Origin: Triglochin maritima
Taxonomy: Eukaryota; Streptophyta; Magnoliopsida; Alismatales; Juncaginaceae
Length of the DNA stretch: 64,000 nucleotides
NCBI GenBank assembly: GCA_963682175.1
Contig: OY821771.1
Location: 16,305,001-16,369,000 of the forward strand
Direction: 5' to 3'
Shown here one piece after another: positions 11,209 to 22,895 of this stretch; the first letter of the stretch is position 1, and every line of letters begins with the position of its first letter. The notes beneath the pieces are model-generated. The model saw nothing but the letters and a program-made list of their open reading frames with translations. It was not told the DNA's origin and did not search any database. A program made the translations under genes and the position numbers.

Positions 11209-11991
11209 ATGAGCACTAGCACTAAATTGGACAAAGATGAAAATGGCAAAGCGATAGATATCAAGAAATATCGAGGTATGATTAGATCCTTGCTTTACCT
11301 TACTGCCAGTCGTCTGGATATTATGTTTGTCGTGTGTATATGTGCTCATTTTCAAGCATGTCCAAAAGAATCTCACTTAAATGCTTTAAAACGAATTTTT
11401 TGATATCTCAAAGGCTCTCAAGATTTTGGTTTGTTTTACCCCAAGACTAGGGCTTTTGATCTTGTTGCTTGTAGCGACGCCGACTATGCCGGTTGCATTT
11501 TAGATCGTAAAAGCACTAGTGGCACTTGCCATTTTTTGGAAAAATCGTTTGTTTCTTGGTTTAGTAAGAAACAAAATAGTGTTGCATTGTCTACAACCGA
11601 GGTCGAATATATTGCCTCTCGTTGTGCATGTGCACAAGTGTTGTGGATGAGGCAAACCCTCACAGACTTGAAACTTGAGTTTCAAACTACTCTTATCTTT
11701 CGTGATAATACAAGTGCTATTAATCTTTCGAAAAATCCCATATTGCATTCAAGAACTAAGCACATTGAAGTAAGACATCATTTTCTTAAAGATCATGTAA
11801 CCAAGGAAGACATCAAACTTGTATTCATACCTACAAATGACCAATTAACGGATATATTCACTAAACCTCTTCATGTTGATCAATTCCATCACATAAGACT
11901 ATATACAGGCATGTGTAACTTAAGTGACTTATACATGGGTAATATATGTCACATATTTCGAATATTTCATCTTGGTTGGATTAATCGTTAA
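11209..11991 (+). pseudogene. Copia RNase H and 3' end of pol
   Basis: Two nearly joined open stretches (11209-11403 and 11431-11991) are separated by a TGA. Copia RNase H motifs follow in order: RGMIRSLLYLTASRLDIMF, ACSDADYAGC, STSGTCHFL, SWFSKKQNSVALSTTEVEYI, FRDNTSAINLSKNP, SRTKHIEVRHHF, NDQLTDIFTKPL. The RNase H aspartates and the glutamate in TTEVEY are present. It is the best preserved domain of this element; the minus-strand fragment at 58467-59378 is its close relative. Confidence 0.9.
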
Positions 11992-14169
11992 GTTTTGTGG
12001 ATTTTCGTGTGCTTTTGTGCTGTAATTTTGTGCGAGGCACATTTCGGTCGACCAGACAGTGTGTCCCGTTCGACCAGGTTGCGGTGTTGATGTTTTTCTG
12101 GACTCTTTGTTTTGTTGCGATCGACCAGAATATGTATTGCGTTTGACCAAATGTCTCTTGGTCGATTGGTTACTTAAGTTCACTTAAGTGATCGGTCGCA
12201 CCAGTTTTTCTATCGGTCGACCGTTTTGTTTTTATTATTATATTTTATCGTCCAGTGTTCGACCAAATTCTCTTCCGAATCTTGCATTTTCGCATTCTTT
12301 GGTATCTTCCTTGGTGGACTGATTAATAGGATATCATGCATCATATTCATGCTATATGTCCTTAATTTTACCCAAATATTGTGTTACGCGAGTGTTTGTT
12401 GTTACATTTCAGATATTACGTAATAAAGAAGAGAAGGGAAGAGAAAAAGGACTGAAACGTAAGAAGAAAGAACTTAAATGAGGAAAAATGGTCCTCTCAG
12501 TCATACACAAGGACCCATCTGCAAGAGGGGAAGACCTGGACGTAAGCCCAAACGGACTAAATATCACATCGAGAAACTCTGCACCATCATAATGAGTATT
12601 TTGGCAATTAGATTCGGGCCTAGACTCCAATAACCGTTCCGAGTGCACCCAACGTGACTAATTGAAGCAATAAAGAAGATATGAAAAATGGGTTCGATCC
12701 GAGAAAACGTGACCACCAATTGGTGGCCCAAGTCCGCCAATTAGAGGTCCATTTTTCTTAGAATACGACCTGATTTCTTGTGGATATGTTTTATATGTTT
12801 ATGTCTATTCTGAGAATGTTTCATTAGTGCCACATCGGGGGATTGTCCCCGGTTACCTTTTTCTATGACTATAGATAAAACTCCTCCTCCTCCTTTGTAT
12901 TTACTACAAGCTTGGTGGCATTCTCTCTACTTGGAGTAAGTCTTGGAGGAAAACTCAAGGTGGAGAAGAATGCTACTTTTAATGTGAGTCATGTAAATAA
13001 AATAATTCTTCATAGTTTGTTTTAATGTTGTCTTTGTTTTAATGCTTGCATGTTTAGCTTGTTTGTTTTCTTTATCGTAGTATAATTAGAATGTCTCATT
13101 TTCTTAATGTAGTTTATAGTTAATGAGTAGTGAGTAGTTCTATCCCCCGTTGGGGGGTTGAGATGATGTTTATACATGCAATAAAGAATGGAAATGAATG
13201 CTTTATTTTGAATTGTGTTGATAAATGTGAATGCATGCTTTCTTGTTTAGAGTAGAACACTTCACTTGATGGGTTTTGCCACAACCATTAGACACCTCTC
13301 ATGCTTGTTTCGGTTATGAAATAACCAACTTGTGTATGTGAATGTTAATCAACTCGGTTAGTGATTGCATTGATAGGTTTTGTCATATCCATTAGACACT
13401 TCCTATGCATGAAAACACAACCTACATTTATGCCCATTGAATGCATTCTTCACCATCTTATTGCATGTGTACACTCACTCCACCCCTCAGGGTTTCTCTT
13501 CCTGATTTCCAGCCTAGTTATTAAGCTCTCTTAATTTAATTTTAATCCATCGCTTGTTGCCTTCTTTGCATTTGTTACTTACTAGTTTAGTGTAGTTTAG
13601 CGTAGCATAATCAATCTCTTCTCCCTTTATTTGTCATTTGATTTCGGACAAACCAGAAGCTACTCACCTCCCCGTGGATCGACCCGTACTTGTCGCGTCT
13701 TCATCGACGCTGTGCACTTGCGGTATTTAAAATGAACACATCATCAACCGAATATTTTTAGGCAATGTGTGCCTATTCGTGGCAGTCGACTGATCTAGAA
13801 CCCTCGTCCGACATAATTTTGGTAGGAATTTTTGGTTTTACTCTTCTTTCGCGGTACGGTCGACCGTTTTCCTCTCTGGTCGACCGATATCACTCAATTC
13901 GCCTTGGTTTTGTCCCCAATTTGTTAACCACTTGGTCGACCGTCTTGCCCGACCGATCGACCATTTTCACTTTTTCTGCTATTTTAGGGCAAAATCGTGT
14001 TTTACATTTCACTTTTTACCCTCTCCTTTCTAACCCTAACCTCCACCTCTCTCTCCCTCCGGTCGACCTTCCACCCTCTTTCGACCGATCATCTCGCCAT
14101 TTTCTTCCACCATTCGCCTCCCCCCACCTCTTTCCACCCTTCTTTGCATATCTCCTTCCTCCATTCACG
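11992..14169 (+). other. Spacer between pol and ORF3, with GGTCGACC-type sites
   Basis: Without the solo LTR (12337-13738) this is a spacer of about 775 bp with no gene. GGTCGACC-type sites run from 12047 to 12255 and again from 13857 to 14090, ending about 80 bp before the ORF3 start. The open frame from 13765 runs through these sites and is not taken as coding upstream of 14170. In the SIRE group ORF3 lies in this place; how it is expressed is not known. Confidence 0.6.
12337..13738 (+). repeat. Solo LTR, divergent Athila type
   Basis: It begins TGCATCATATTCATGC and ends with AATGAACA. Landmarks shared with the other Athila LTRs: the gagtattttggcaatt block, GCCACATCGGGGGATTGTCC before a TATA-like box (tatagataa near 12871), the Gtgagtagttc/ggggg hairpin block (about 13130-13160), and the terminal cgcttcatcg...gcacttgcggt block. 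Flanks TATCA (12332-12336) and CATCA (13739-13743) match at four of five bases. Confidence 0.8.
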
Positions 14170-14925
14170 ATGGGACGTAAGAAATTGGCTGCTCGCAAAG
14201 CTCTTGTTGAACTGACCGTTGTCTCCTCCGAACGTCTCACTAAGAAGAGACACGATCATCCTCCCGCCTCCTCTAGTGCTCCAGATCTGTTATCTCATCC
14301 ATTATTCCTGATTTATGAAGACGTTCAAAAGGAATGGGACACCAATACTCTCTTGCTCTATTCATTCCGTGTCGCCAGGTTGAGGTAGCCGCCTTTGCCT
14401 ATCACTCTCTTAGGGAATACTTAGATGCAAATAAGCTCACATATATCCAGACTAGGTTATCATCTAAACTATGTTACCCATTTCTTGTCCATCAAATTTA
14501 CTGCAATTTGCGTAAAGATCAACATCGTCACATCTTCACTACTATAATAAATGGCACTAGATACACAATTGCACCCGATGTCATTGCATCCGCTCTAGGT
14601 TTGGGGTCTAATGGTTATCACATATACTTAGATTCAACTTTATCCGTTATACCCGGTACTGATATTGAGAAAATGGTCGATGAATTTTATGCTATGGTAC
14701 CACAACGGGTTAATGGTAGATTCAAACATAATGCCTCTCGTTTGCACCCCTTACCCCACCTTTTAGCGCAGATTGTGTCATATAATCTTTATCCCAAAGT
14801 AGGCCACCATAACGAGATTTCACCTTCTGAGCTTATTTGCATCTATTGTTTCTCTAAGAACACAATGCTATTGCACCGAGATTTATGTTACCCAGTAGCA
14901 GAAGGCGATGAAGTTCACATGGGGG
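14170..14925 (+). pseudogene. ORF3 of the SIRE-like element (putative plant transposon protein domain)
   Basis: ATG 14170 begins MGRKKLAARKALVELTVVSS, a basic N-terminus. A frameshift near 14375 moves reading to the frame covering 14390-14925 (HIFTTIINGTRYTIAPDVIA, then LLAQIVSYNLYPKVGHHNEI). This resembles the widespread 'putative plant transposon protein' domain (Transposase_32 type) that is found next to plant retroelement pol genes; function unknown. I chose ATG 14170 over the upstream ATG 13765 because the upstream part translates repeat sites. The 3' end is cut near 14925 by chromovirus sequence. Confidence 0.65.
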
Positions 14926-15975
14926 CTTCAGAAGCATCTCCGGACCCGTGTGCTTACTATTATGCCACAGACCCTAGTAGATGTTGTGAGGTGCACCATG
15001 ATACCCGACAAGGACTACCAGGAGAACTATCAGGAGCCCCGAAAGCTGCAGGGGAATCCTTGTGGTCGTGTAGTGGGTCGATTTGGGGGGAATCTGGCCA
15101 AGAGGCCAGAGATTGAGGGGAGTAACTCACACAAGTCAGATATGCGCAAGGGTTGCGGTAAAGTTCTCCCTATATGGAATTTCGTTTTCTGTTCTGGAGC
15201 TTGTTTGGGTTGCGGTTAGTATGGTCACTACATTCGCTAATGCCCGAACTAGCAGGACGAGCTCGACGGGAGACCTGGACCCCTAACTGCAGGGAGAGGT
15301 GGAGACAACAGACCAGGTGTACAACCTGATTCGGGGAGGGGCAGTGGACAAGTTTTGACTATCTAGGTCGAGGACGCGAGGGATGCCAACACTGTGGTAG
15401 AAGGTACAATTTTAGTTGATGGGTTTATTGCTAGAATACTTTTTAGTTGTAGCGCTACGCATTCTTTCATTTTGGAGAAGTTTGCGGGCAATTTGGATCG
15501 TACCCCTGTGCAGTTGTCCACTAGCTTAGTAGTCAGCACGCCCATTGGGGAGGTGGGTAAAGTGGGGAGCTTCCTCCCCGGTACCACTGTTGTTTTGGGG
15601 TACCAAGACCTCTTGGCAGATGTGATCCTGCTACTGATGGTGATATTATACTAGGGATGGACTGGCTGTCACAGTACGATATTCGGGTCCTGTGCCGTGA
15701 AAAGAAGATCTTAATTCCAAGGAAGGGTCAGGTAGATATACTGCTCAAGGGGACGAGGAACAGAGGAGGTAGAATCATTGTATCAACTATGAAGGCTCAG
15801 AAGTGGATGCACAAGTGTTGCAGGGCTTTCTTGGCTACATTGGTTGTTGTAGATCCAGAGGTGAGGAGATTGGAGTACATAAAGGTTGTACAAGACTTTC
15901 CAAAGGTGTTCTCTACGGACCTACCAGGATTGCCGCCACACTGAGAGATCGAGTTTTGCATCGAAATGTCCGTTC
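14926..15975 (+). pseudogene. Chromovirus (Ty3/gypsy) gag end, protease and RT start
   Basis: Gag tail: DYQENYQEPRKLQGNPCG (about 15010-15060), then a zinc knuckle near 15200-15245 reading CLGCG-YGHYIR-C with two stop codons inside. Protease: 15394-15654, where the normal DSGA active site reads SCSATHSF, so the catalytic aspartate is lost. Next comes MDWLSQYDIRVLC at 15657, then the entry of the RT domain (DFPKVFSTDLPGLPPH, stop, EIEFCIEMSVQ) to about 15970. It is joined directly to an Athila LTR fragment. The 3' half of a similar element lies far away at 52339-53812 on the minus strand. Confidence 0.82.
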
Positions 15976-15984
15976 AGGTCCTTC

Positions 15985-16170
15985 TCCCTTGCATCTTAGT
16001 CCCCAGGTCTCACAATTAAGTCATTTTCCCTGCTTTTGGGTCCTTTCATGCCTCTTTTCTTCAAATCTCTTTATTTCTGAAATTCAAACATAAAACTCGT
16101 CACGTAGCATTGCTTAGGTGTAAGATAATGGATATAAGATACAAATATAAGCATGAAATGATGTCAATCA
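15985..16170 (-). repeat. Athila-type LTR fragment (5' end of LTR)
   Basis: Read on the minus strand this starts TGATTGACATCATTTCATGC and follows the first ~185 bp of the element A and E LTRs, then stops at the chromovirus junction. Confidence 0.8.
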
Positions 16171-17221
16171 AGAAGCTACTTTGACTGCCAATCAGTGGTA
16201 TGAGACCGCCAGTCGGCGGTCTGGTGAGCAGCTTTTGCTTTTTGTTTTCTTCTGTTTGTTTTTAATTTCAATATAAGTGTCTGGGAGCCCAATTTTGCAT
16301 GTCTGAACCTGTAGATTTCTTCCAGATTAATCGATAAATCAATCGATCCCTTTTTTATACAATTTGGACCTTTAAAATCAAAGCAAAAGATTAGTGGGTT
16401 GCCACCTAGGTCATGCATCATTTCTAGACTTTGTACGCATTCATATTTTCTTTGCTTTATTTTTCTATTGATGATTATTGGTGTGAGGTACGTGCACCAT
16501 TCTCTCATTCATGCATGGTTTGAGCATGCATTAGTTACTAAGGTGCATCAAGACAAGAGTGAGGTGAGTGCTTATTTGGTGAGTTGCAAAACATCTTTAA
16601 GAGGCACCGCCTCTAGTCTTCAAGATAAGTTGGGGGATTTCATCACCCCTCCCTTAGCCCCACAAACCACACACAAGTGAAGCCTTAATTTAAAATCAAG
16701 TAGACATTGGCCACTAGGACTCGAGGTCATTAGGAGAGTGATCCGATCACGACCGTCATGAATGAGACACTATGCGAGCAAGGTCTACAGGATGATGCAT
16801 GACTTAGATGGCAATTGATATAATCTTTTGCTTTGAGTTTTATGGTCCAAGTTGTCTTAACAAGGGGTCATGCAAGCCAAATTAATTACTGATACTTAAA
16901 CAATGCATGCATGGCATAACAAGTGGTGGGAAACAACTACAAATAGGCCAAAGAAGATACTCTGAAAATAGAAGTTGAAATTGGCTCACCAGAGTTGCAA
17001 GTGGCGGATCTAGATTTGTTACTGGCGGATATTCTGGGGATTCGGGTCCTCAAAATTTACCAGCATGCTCCCACGCTCGATTAGGTCTGCTTGTCCACTT
17101 GTGGACCCTTCTAGTAATAAAAATAGAAACAAAAACGAAAAAAAGAGAAAAAAACAAATAAGAACCCCACCGAAATGTAAACCCGACTACGAAAATGACA
17201 CTCCATGGCAATGGTGCCGAA
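16171..17221. other. Two Athila leader segments joined head to head
   Basis: 16171-16790 matches, in plus orientation, the post-primer leader of element E (compare 40870-41470), including the palindrome pair near 16179-16222. At about 16790 orientation flips: 16790-17221 matches the minus-strand leader (compare 23610-24016) up to a damaged primer site near 17205-17221 (ggcaatggtgccgaaaactt). No gene is present. Confidence 0.65.
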
Positions 17222-17770
17222 AACTTGACTAAATCAATTAAACTATCGCAAATGCATGGCCTTACTGAAGCGGTGGTAAGCACGGGTCGGTCCACATGGA
17301 GCGTGTGCAAGTCGGATTCACGATACTCAAGTGGGGGAGAGAAGAGAAGATTAAGGTCGAAATTACACTACAATGTGAATGAAATCGGAAAACAAACAAT
17401 AAAACTAAACCCCTTAGGGGGTAGAGAAAAAATGCGAATACGAAAATATGTGTATGTGTGTGTGTTCATTTGTGCTCGTCACAACATGTAATACATGAAA
17501 TCCATAAAACAAAATCTACATTTGCCTCCACTTGAAATAAGATAAAACACTATCATTAAAACATACGAGACAATAATTAGGATGATGCCAACATGAGCAC
17601 ATGCATGAGCATGTCATGTTTCCTTCTTCCACTCCATCCTTATCCTCACTCATAATTCCCCATAAAATAGGCTCACTAATCTAAGCATGTACTAAGCTTT
17701 ACTTAAGAGCATTAGCATATCGAAGATAAGAGTGAAAATCCCATTAGATGGTTAAGGAACTCATGTGAGG
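17222..17770 (-). repeat. Athila-type LTR fragment (3' part of LTR)
   Basis: It follows the primer site just described and matches 24017-24650 in the same orientation (gcggtgg...cacgggtcg, the ggggtagag block, the TG microsatellite near 17448-17462). It is cut at about 17770, where a CACTA end begins. Confidence 0.78.
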
Positions 17771-18029
17771 TTTTCGGAAACCGACGTAAAATATACGAGA
17801 TTTTATGTCGGTTCCAGGAAAACCGACGTGAATTCTCTCCCATAATTCCATATTTCACATCGGTTTTCCTGGAACCGACATGAAATCTTGAATATTTCAC
17901 GTCAGTTTTCTGACCGACGTGGTATCATCTTCACTACTACGTCTCCCGATTACGTCCGTAAATTTGAACAGTAAAACCGACGTGATGTGGTCAAAACGTC
18001 CAATGTAAAAACACTATTTTCCAGCAGTG
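17771..18029. mobile_element. CACTA terminal fragment of a second family
   Basis: The right end (18010-18029) reads as the reverse complement of CACTGCTGGAAAATAGTG. About 17780-17990 carries direct and inverted copies of a motif near AACCGACGTGAAAT, a subterminal array unlike that of the end-of-window CACTA copies. It has no coding capacity. Whether the left border is a true terminus is not clear. Confidence 0.7.
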
Positions 18030-18293
18030 CACCCGTGTAATGAGAGTTTGGTCGGTGCATCCCAGGTCAGATGACTCGAAAGCACCATGCACAAAGTCCC
18101 CTCAGACCTTATTTCCCGAGTGATAGGAGACGTACGAGAAGAGAGAACACCATACTCACTTATTTCTTATCTACGCATGAACCAAAACCCCTACACTTAA
18201 GGTTTCACAAAAGTAGTTTAAGGGTCCCTGACTACGACAAACATCCTTATACTAACAAACACGAATTATTCGACTCACTATGTTCAGGGTGAA
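18030..18293 (-). other. Relic B: 3' non-coding internal part of an Athila-type element
   Basis: It matches 20385-20640 of element A (the acccgtgtaac and agatgactcgaaagcacca blocks, ending ttcagggtgaa). The same relic continues at 25551 on the other side of element A; the two sides join cleanly as ...gggtgaa/cttctttatt.... Confidence 0.75.
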
Positions 18294-19796
18294 TGATTGA
18301 TCGTTTTATATTAAGCGCAAGTGCACGGCCGCGTTGAAGCGGTGGCAAATACGGGTCGTCCACTGGGAGGTGTGTCGACGATTGGTTTGTTCGAAGGCGA
18401 GAGGTAAAAAGAAGGAGAGAAAAGTTGGTTACACTAAACTACACTAAGGTGCAAAAAGGAAATGAAGATAAGCAATAAAACTAAGCCCCATAGGGGGTAG
18501 AGAAATAATGTGAATATGAAGATGTGTGTGTGTGTGTGTGTTCAATTAAGCTCTTCACAACATGTAGTGCATGAAATCATAAAACTACATCCAACTTTGC
18601 CTCCACATGAATTAAGATAAGACTACATCATTAAAACATACATGACAATAATTGGAATGAAGATAAATGAACTCAAGTATAAAGACTAGACCCTACTATG
18701 CCTCCACATGAATTAAGATAAGACTACATCATTAAAACATACAAGACATTAGCTAAGGTAAAGGCAACAAGAACACATACACTACAAATTGTGTTTCCAA
18801 TATTAACTTCATCTATATCCTAACCTTATCATTCCCCATAAAATAGGTCCACTAATCAAAGCATAAGCTAAGCTTCATTCAAGAGCATTAGCATATCAAT
18901 GATAAGAGTGAAAACCCATTAGATGGTTATGGAAATCATATAAAGCTCAAGGGATAAAGATAACACACACTTAATACACTACATGATTATATCACATATT
19001 TCTCCACCCCCCAAATGGGGATGGAACTACTCATTACTCATTACACTAACTATATTAACAAAAGAAAGCATAATACTGAAATGAAAGTTAACTAAGAAGG
19101 CAAGAAGTATTAAAGAAACATAAAAGGAAAGGAAAGACTAAACAAACATGCACAAATTAAAAGAAAAAATTAAAAGAAACTAGAAGAATTATTTTATTAA
19201 CAAATGACTCACATGATAATGCTTTTATGTAGAGAGAATGCCACCAAGCAATGGGTCATTACAATGGAAGGTGAAGAGTTCTATTTATAAGCATGGAAAA
19301 AGCTAATCGGGGACAATCCCCCGATGTGGGACTAAAACAATACCAAAAATAGCCTAAACAAACCATAATATACGTCCAGGAGAAAACTTATCGGATCTGG
19401 AATGATCTAGACCGCCAATTGGCGGCCTATAGGATCCAGATCTGTCTGGATTTGTTTGTGGGCTTTGCTTGAAGTGTGTCTTGGTCTTGGATGCATCTAC
19501 TCGGACTGTTGGAGCTCCGACCCGAATCGAATTGCCAAAATACTCCCCATGATGGTGTGGAGTTTCCTGTTTTGCTCTTAGGTCCTTCGGTCTTACGATC
19601 AGGTCCTTCTCCATTGCATCTCAGTCCCTAGGTCTCACAATTAAGTCCTTTTTTCCTGCTTTTGGGTCCTTTCATGACTCTTCTCTTCAAACCTTTTTAT
19701 TCCTGAAAACTAAACATAAAACTTGTGACGTAGCATTGCTTAGGTGTAAGATAATGGATATAAGATACAAATATGAGCATGAAATGATGTCAATCA
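18294..19796 (-). repeat. 3' LTR of element A
   Basis: On the minus strand it begins TGATTGACATCATTTCATGC and ends ACGATCAATCA. Landmarks: palindrome gaccgccaattggcggcc (19411-19428), the GTCCCACATCG element and the TATA box (complement near 19270-19335), and a TG/CA microsatellite at 18523-18541. It differs from the 5' LTR in having only one palindrome where the 5' LTR has two. Confidence 0.9.
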
Positions 19797-21399
19797 AATA
19801 CCCCCACACCTAAGTTTTTGCTAGTCCCGAGCAAAAGAAAGAAAGAGAAAAGCACACGAGAAACAAGAAATCCTAACTCACTTTCGTAGGAATCACGGTT
19901 GCACTTAGCATGTGCAACAAGCCGTTAAACCTCTTTGTTGCCAAGGAGGAGGAGTGCTGTCTCCTGAGGGTTTTCAGCGGATATACCCACAAAATCCGAA
20001 CAAGATGCATTATTCAATCTAGACACTCGACTCGTTGGAAATATTTTGTCGATCAATGGACGCAGTAATGCTACGGGTCGACTCTATATAGGTGATCAGT
20101 CCACACCTCAAACCTAATGAACAATTCGTGCAAGTTAAATAAGGAATTAAGTGAAAGATATGGACAACCTCAACATCCTCAAGTGCTACAAAGTGTAAAG
20201 TCCATTAAGGTTCTTATTACCAATTTTTATTTCTTTTTATTTCTTTTCTCATTTTTTTTCTTTTTCTTTTTATTAGTTGGAGCTTCATTCTCGCAGGGTC
20301 AGGTTTCGTGCGTCATTGCCCATGATGACTTACACTATCACGTACACTATTTCCCAAACCTCCACATAGGGCAATTCCTACCACCCGTGTAACGGGAGTT
20401 CGGTCGGCGCATCCCAAGTCAGATGACTCGAAAGCACCAGGCACAAAGTCCCCTCAGACCTACTTTCCCGAGTGATAGGAGCCGTGCGAGAAGAGAGAAC
20501 ACCTACTCACTTATTTGTTATCTACACATGAACCAAAACCCCTACACTAATGTCTCACAACAGGATTTAGAGGGTCCTTGGCTACAACAAACTTCCTCAA
20601 GTTAACAAACACGAATTATTGACTCACTAGGTTCAGGGTGGACTTCATTAAATGTTTGAGCACTGAAACCCTATGATTACTCACCACAAGGGAAAACTTG
20701 GGTGCATCCTGACGACTCGATAAATCCTAAAGTCACTGTACTAGATATCCTAATGCATCAAGTTCAAGACAATTTTGGGAGCTTTCTTTTTACTTTGCCT
20801 CTCAACGGTTTTGCACATGCTAAACACACGCAAAACCCACAAAACATTTTCTTTCGCAAACACATGAAGATTTTGAAAGAAATGTAGAAATTTTAAAGCA
20901 CTAGGCAAGCAAAAGAAGACAAGTCACCCAAGGATCATGGCAAGCATATATATCGATATTAAATGCAGCACACTAACATGACCCTAATACTGCACACAAA
21001 AGAAAATAAAATCAAAGGAAAAAGACTCAACTATGTACACACATAAAACACCCCCCACACCTACTTCATGCATTGTCCTCAATGAATGTGAGCAAGATAC
21101 TACGTGGATTTATGCATGAAAAAGGAGAGATCTCACCAACAAAAAGTACAATGGGAAGTTCAAGGTCATGTTGATGGACATAAACCCAAATTCCCTCAAA
21201 ACCTGTAAGATGCTAAAGAAAGGATACAAATACGTGAAAGAAATGGAGCCCAAATACACAAGGGTTGGGGCTCACAACAATCGATGCTCACTGAAGGAGT
21301 CTTTTATTGTACTTTTTTTATTTTTTATATAACTATGTACAAACATAAGTTCCCATCTTCATTTGTCAAAAGACATCAAATGGGAACCTCAAGAGTGGG
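19797..21399 (-). other. Element A 3' non-coding region and polypurine tract
   Basis: No gene. On the minus strand it ends with GGTGTGGGGGTATT, the polypurine tract immediately before the 3' LTR (19797-19812). It contains a T-rich run (20219-20275) and blocks conserved with 43375-44914 in element E and 27249-27950 in element C, so the family keeps this ~1.5-kb region. Confidence 0.75.
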
Positions 21400-22895
21400 T
21401 CAATGCACTTGGAAAGGGAACATGACACCACGCAGGGCCAGAATACGCATGTGTGGTTCCCCTTCACAAAGAGCACCAGATGAAATGAGAGGTTCATAAA
21501 TTGGACGCAAAGGCATCTCATTCAAAGGATCAAACTGAAAGAGCTTGAACCTCTCAAGAGTTTGGGAAATGAGGGGCAACGGAAGAAGAGTTTCTCCCGT
21601 TACGCTGCTGAAGTTATGATCGTCAATCCAAACTCTCCAACCAACAGGCTGGTGCGTCGGAACGAGGTCAAGAACCTCGTTAGGCATGTCCGACACACCA
21701 GGCAAACAAAAAGTGGGTCTCATACCCAAGGTATCCTCCAAGGAACTCCTAATACCCTCATGAGCAATGTAGTTGTTTGATGTTCCATCATTTCCAAGCT
21801 GATCAGGAACAATAGTGAGAGGCAAACTCTCATCAGGTTGTTTGAAATTGAGGGGACTAGGGAGCTCTTGCTCCACTGGAGGAGAGTCCTTAGGAGGTAC
21901 AACAATAAGGTCATGTGGCTCAAGGGCCACGGGACAAGAAGATAAGGCACAATCATGTGCCGACTCGTAATGAAGCCGGTCCATGTTATTTTCAATTGGG
22001 ATCGAATCGTCCACCATGTGATCGTGAATTGAAACCCCAAGTCCCTCAGACTGACTAGGAGTTTGACTTTGAAAGATTGTGCTTTGAATTTGTGGATGTG
22101 GTGGTGGCGGTTCGATATCACAAGATGAATCCTCATGTTGACAAGAAAAGTTACTTTCCTCACGTTCACGTAATTGCTGTGACATTTGACTCACTTGCAG
22201 TGCCATATTTTGTATGGACTGTTGAATGGTTTCGATGAACGTAAGGAAAGTTGGTTTCGAAGAATCAGGTATGTGGTCAACTATGAGGTCCAAGTCAGAG
22301 CTTGGGAAATTTGGGGTTGGGTGTTGATGGGCTGAGAATTAGTCCAAGGATTTGAAGTGGGGTGTTGGTAGAATTCTGGGTATTCGGGAGGAGGATACGG
22401 GGGTGGAAATGATGTATAAGAATTTGAATACGAATTGTCTCCCCACGAATCCATCCCTCTCAGGTTGTACACGGATGCGTAATGGTCATAATGAGCATTT
22501 TGGGAAAATGTGTGCTCATACTCAGGCTCAGGGGCAATATAAGCACATTCCCCTATAACATGACCACTCAACCCACAACAGTCACATGGTACGGCTACTG
22601 GAGCCACCGGTGCACCCATGTCATCTACCACATGCATGAAAGAGGCCAAAGGTTCTTGTATTGTCTCAGATTGATGACCAACATATGATCCGACGTAACT
22701 AGATGCTGGTCTAGCAGTCAGTGCCTCTCTCATACTACCCCAATATGAAGATTGCTCAGTCACAGAATTAAGATTGTCCCAACCATACGGGGTGTTAGTC
22801 TGAGCCACCCCAGGATGCATGGGTCGGGAGTACCAGGGAGAATCGTCCTGGTCCCAACAATGATATGGATGGTCGCCCATGTAACCATCCATCAC
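21400..22895 (-). pseudogene. Non-autonomous Athila ORF: gag tail fused to RT remnant (copy A)
   Basis: It starts at 22895 with MMDGYMGDHPYHCWDQ. Frame one (22895-22281) holds the zinc knuckle CDCCGLSGHVIGEC (CX2CX4HX4C) and a tyrosine/proline-rich stretch (PPPYPPPEYPEFYQHP). A one-base loss near 22290 shifts to frame two (22293-21400), which holds a helical/coiled stretch, an acidic linker (LEPHDLIVVPPKDSPPVEQE) and LPLTIVPDQLGND, then PVGWRVWIDDHNFSSVTGET. The last two resemble the linker and RT start of element C (LPLIIASNLDKD; TGW-VCIDYRKVN). The protein would thus be gag without its capsid part, fused to an RT fragment lacking the catalytic palm. Element E carries the same ORF with a different frameshift. 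Confidence 0.8.

Larger units (their letters stand above)
5314..14925 (+). mobile_element. SIRE-like Ty1/copia retrotransposon with a third ORF, truncated
   Basis: Order: LTR (5314-6792), tRNA-Met-type primer site TGGTATCAGAGC, gag, integrase, RT, RNase H, a long spacer and a third ORF. The domain order (integrase before RT) is that of Copia. Gag type, LTR length (~1.5 kb) and the extra ORF after RNase H suggest the SIRE/Maximus group; this is inference from memory of the family. Two solo LTRs have inserted into it (8332-9822 in integrase; 12337-13738 in the spacer). The 3' LTR is missing: the element stops near 14925 where a chromovirus fragment starts. Confidence 0.85.

Noticed and set aside
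13765..14169. Upstream extension of ORF3 from ATG 13765
   Set aside because: This part runs through the GGTCGACC-type repeat region; ATG 14170 fits the protein start better.
22352..22688. Plus-strand ORFs overlapping the element A ORF
   Set aside because: They are antisense shadows of the conserved minus-strand frame.
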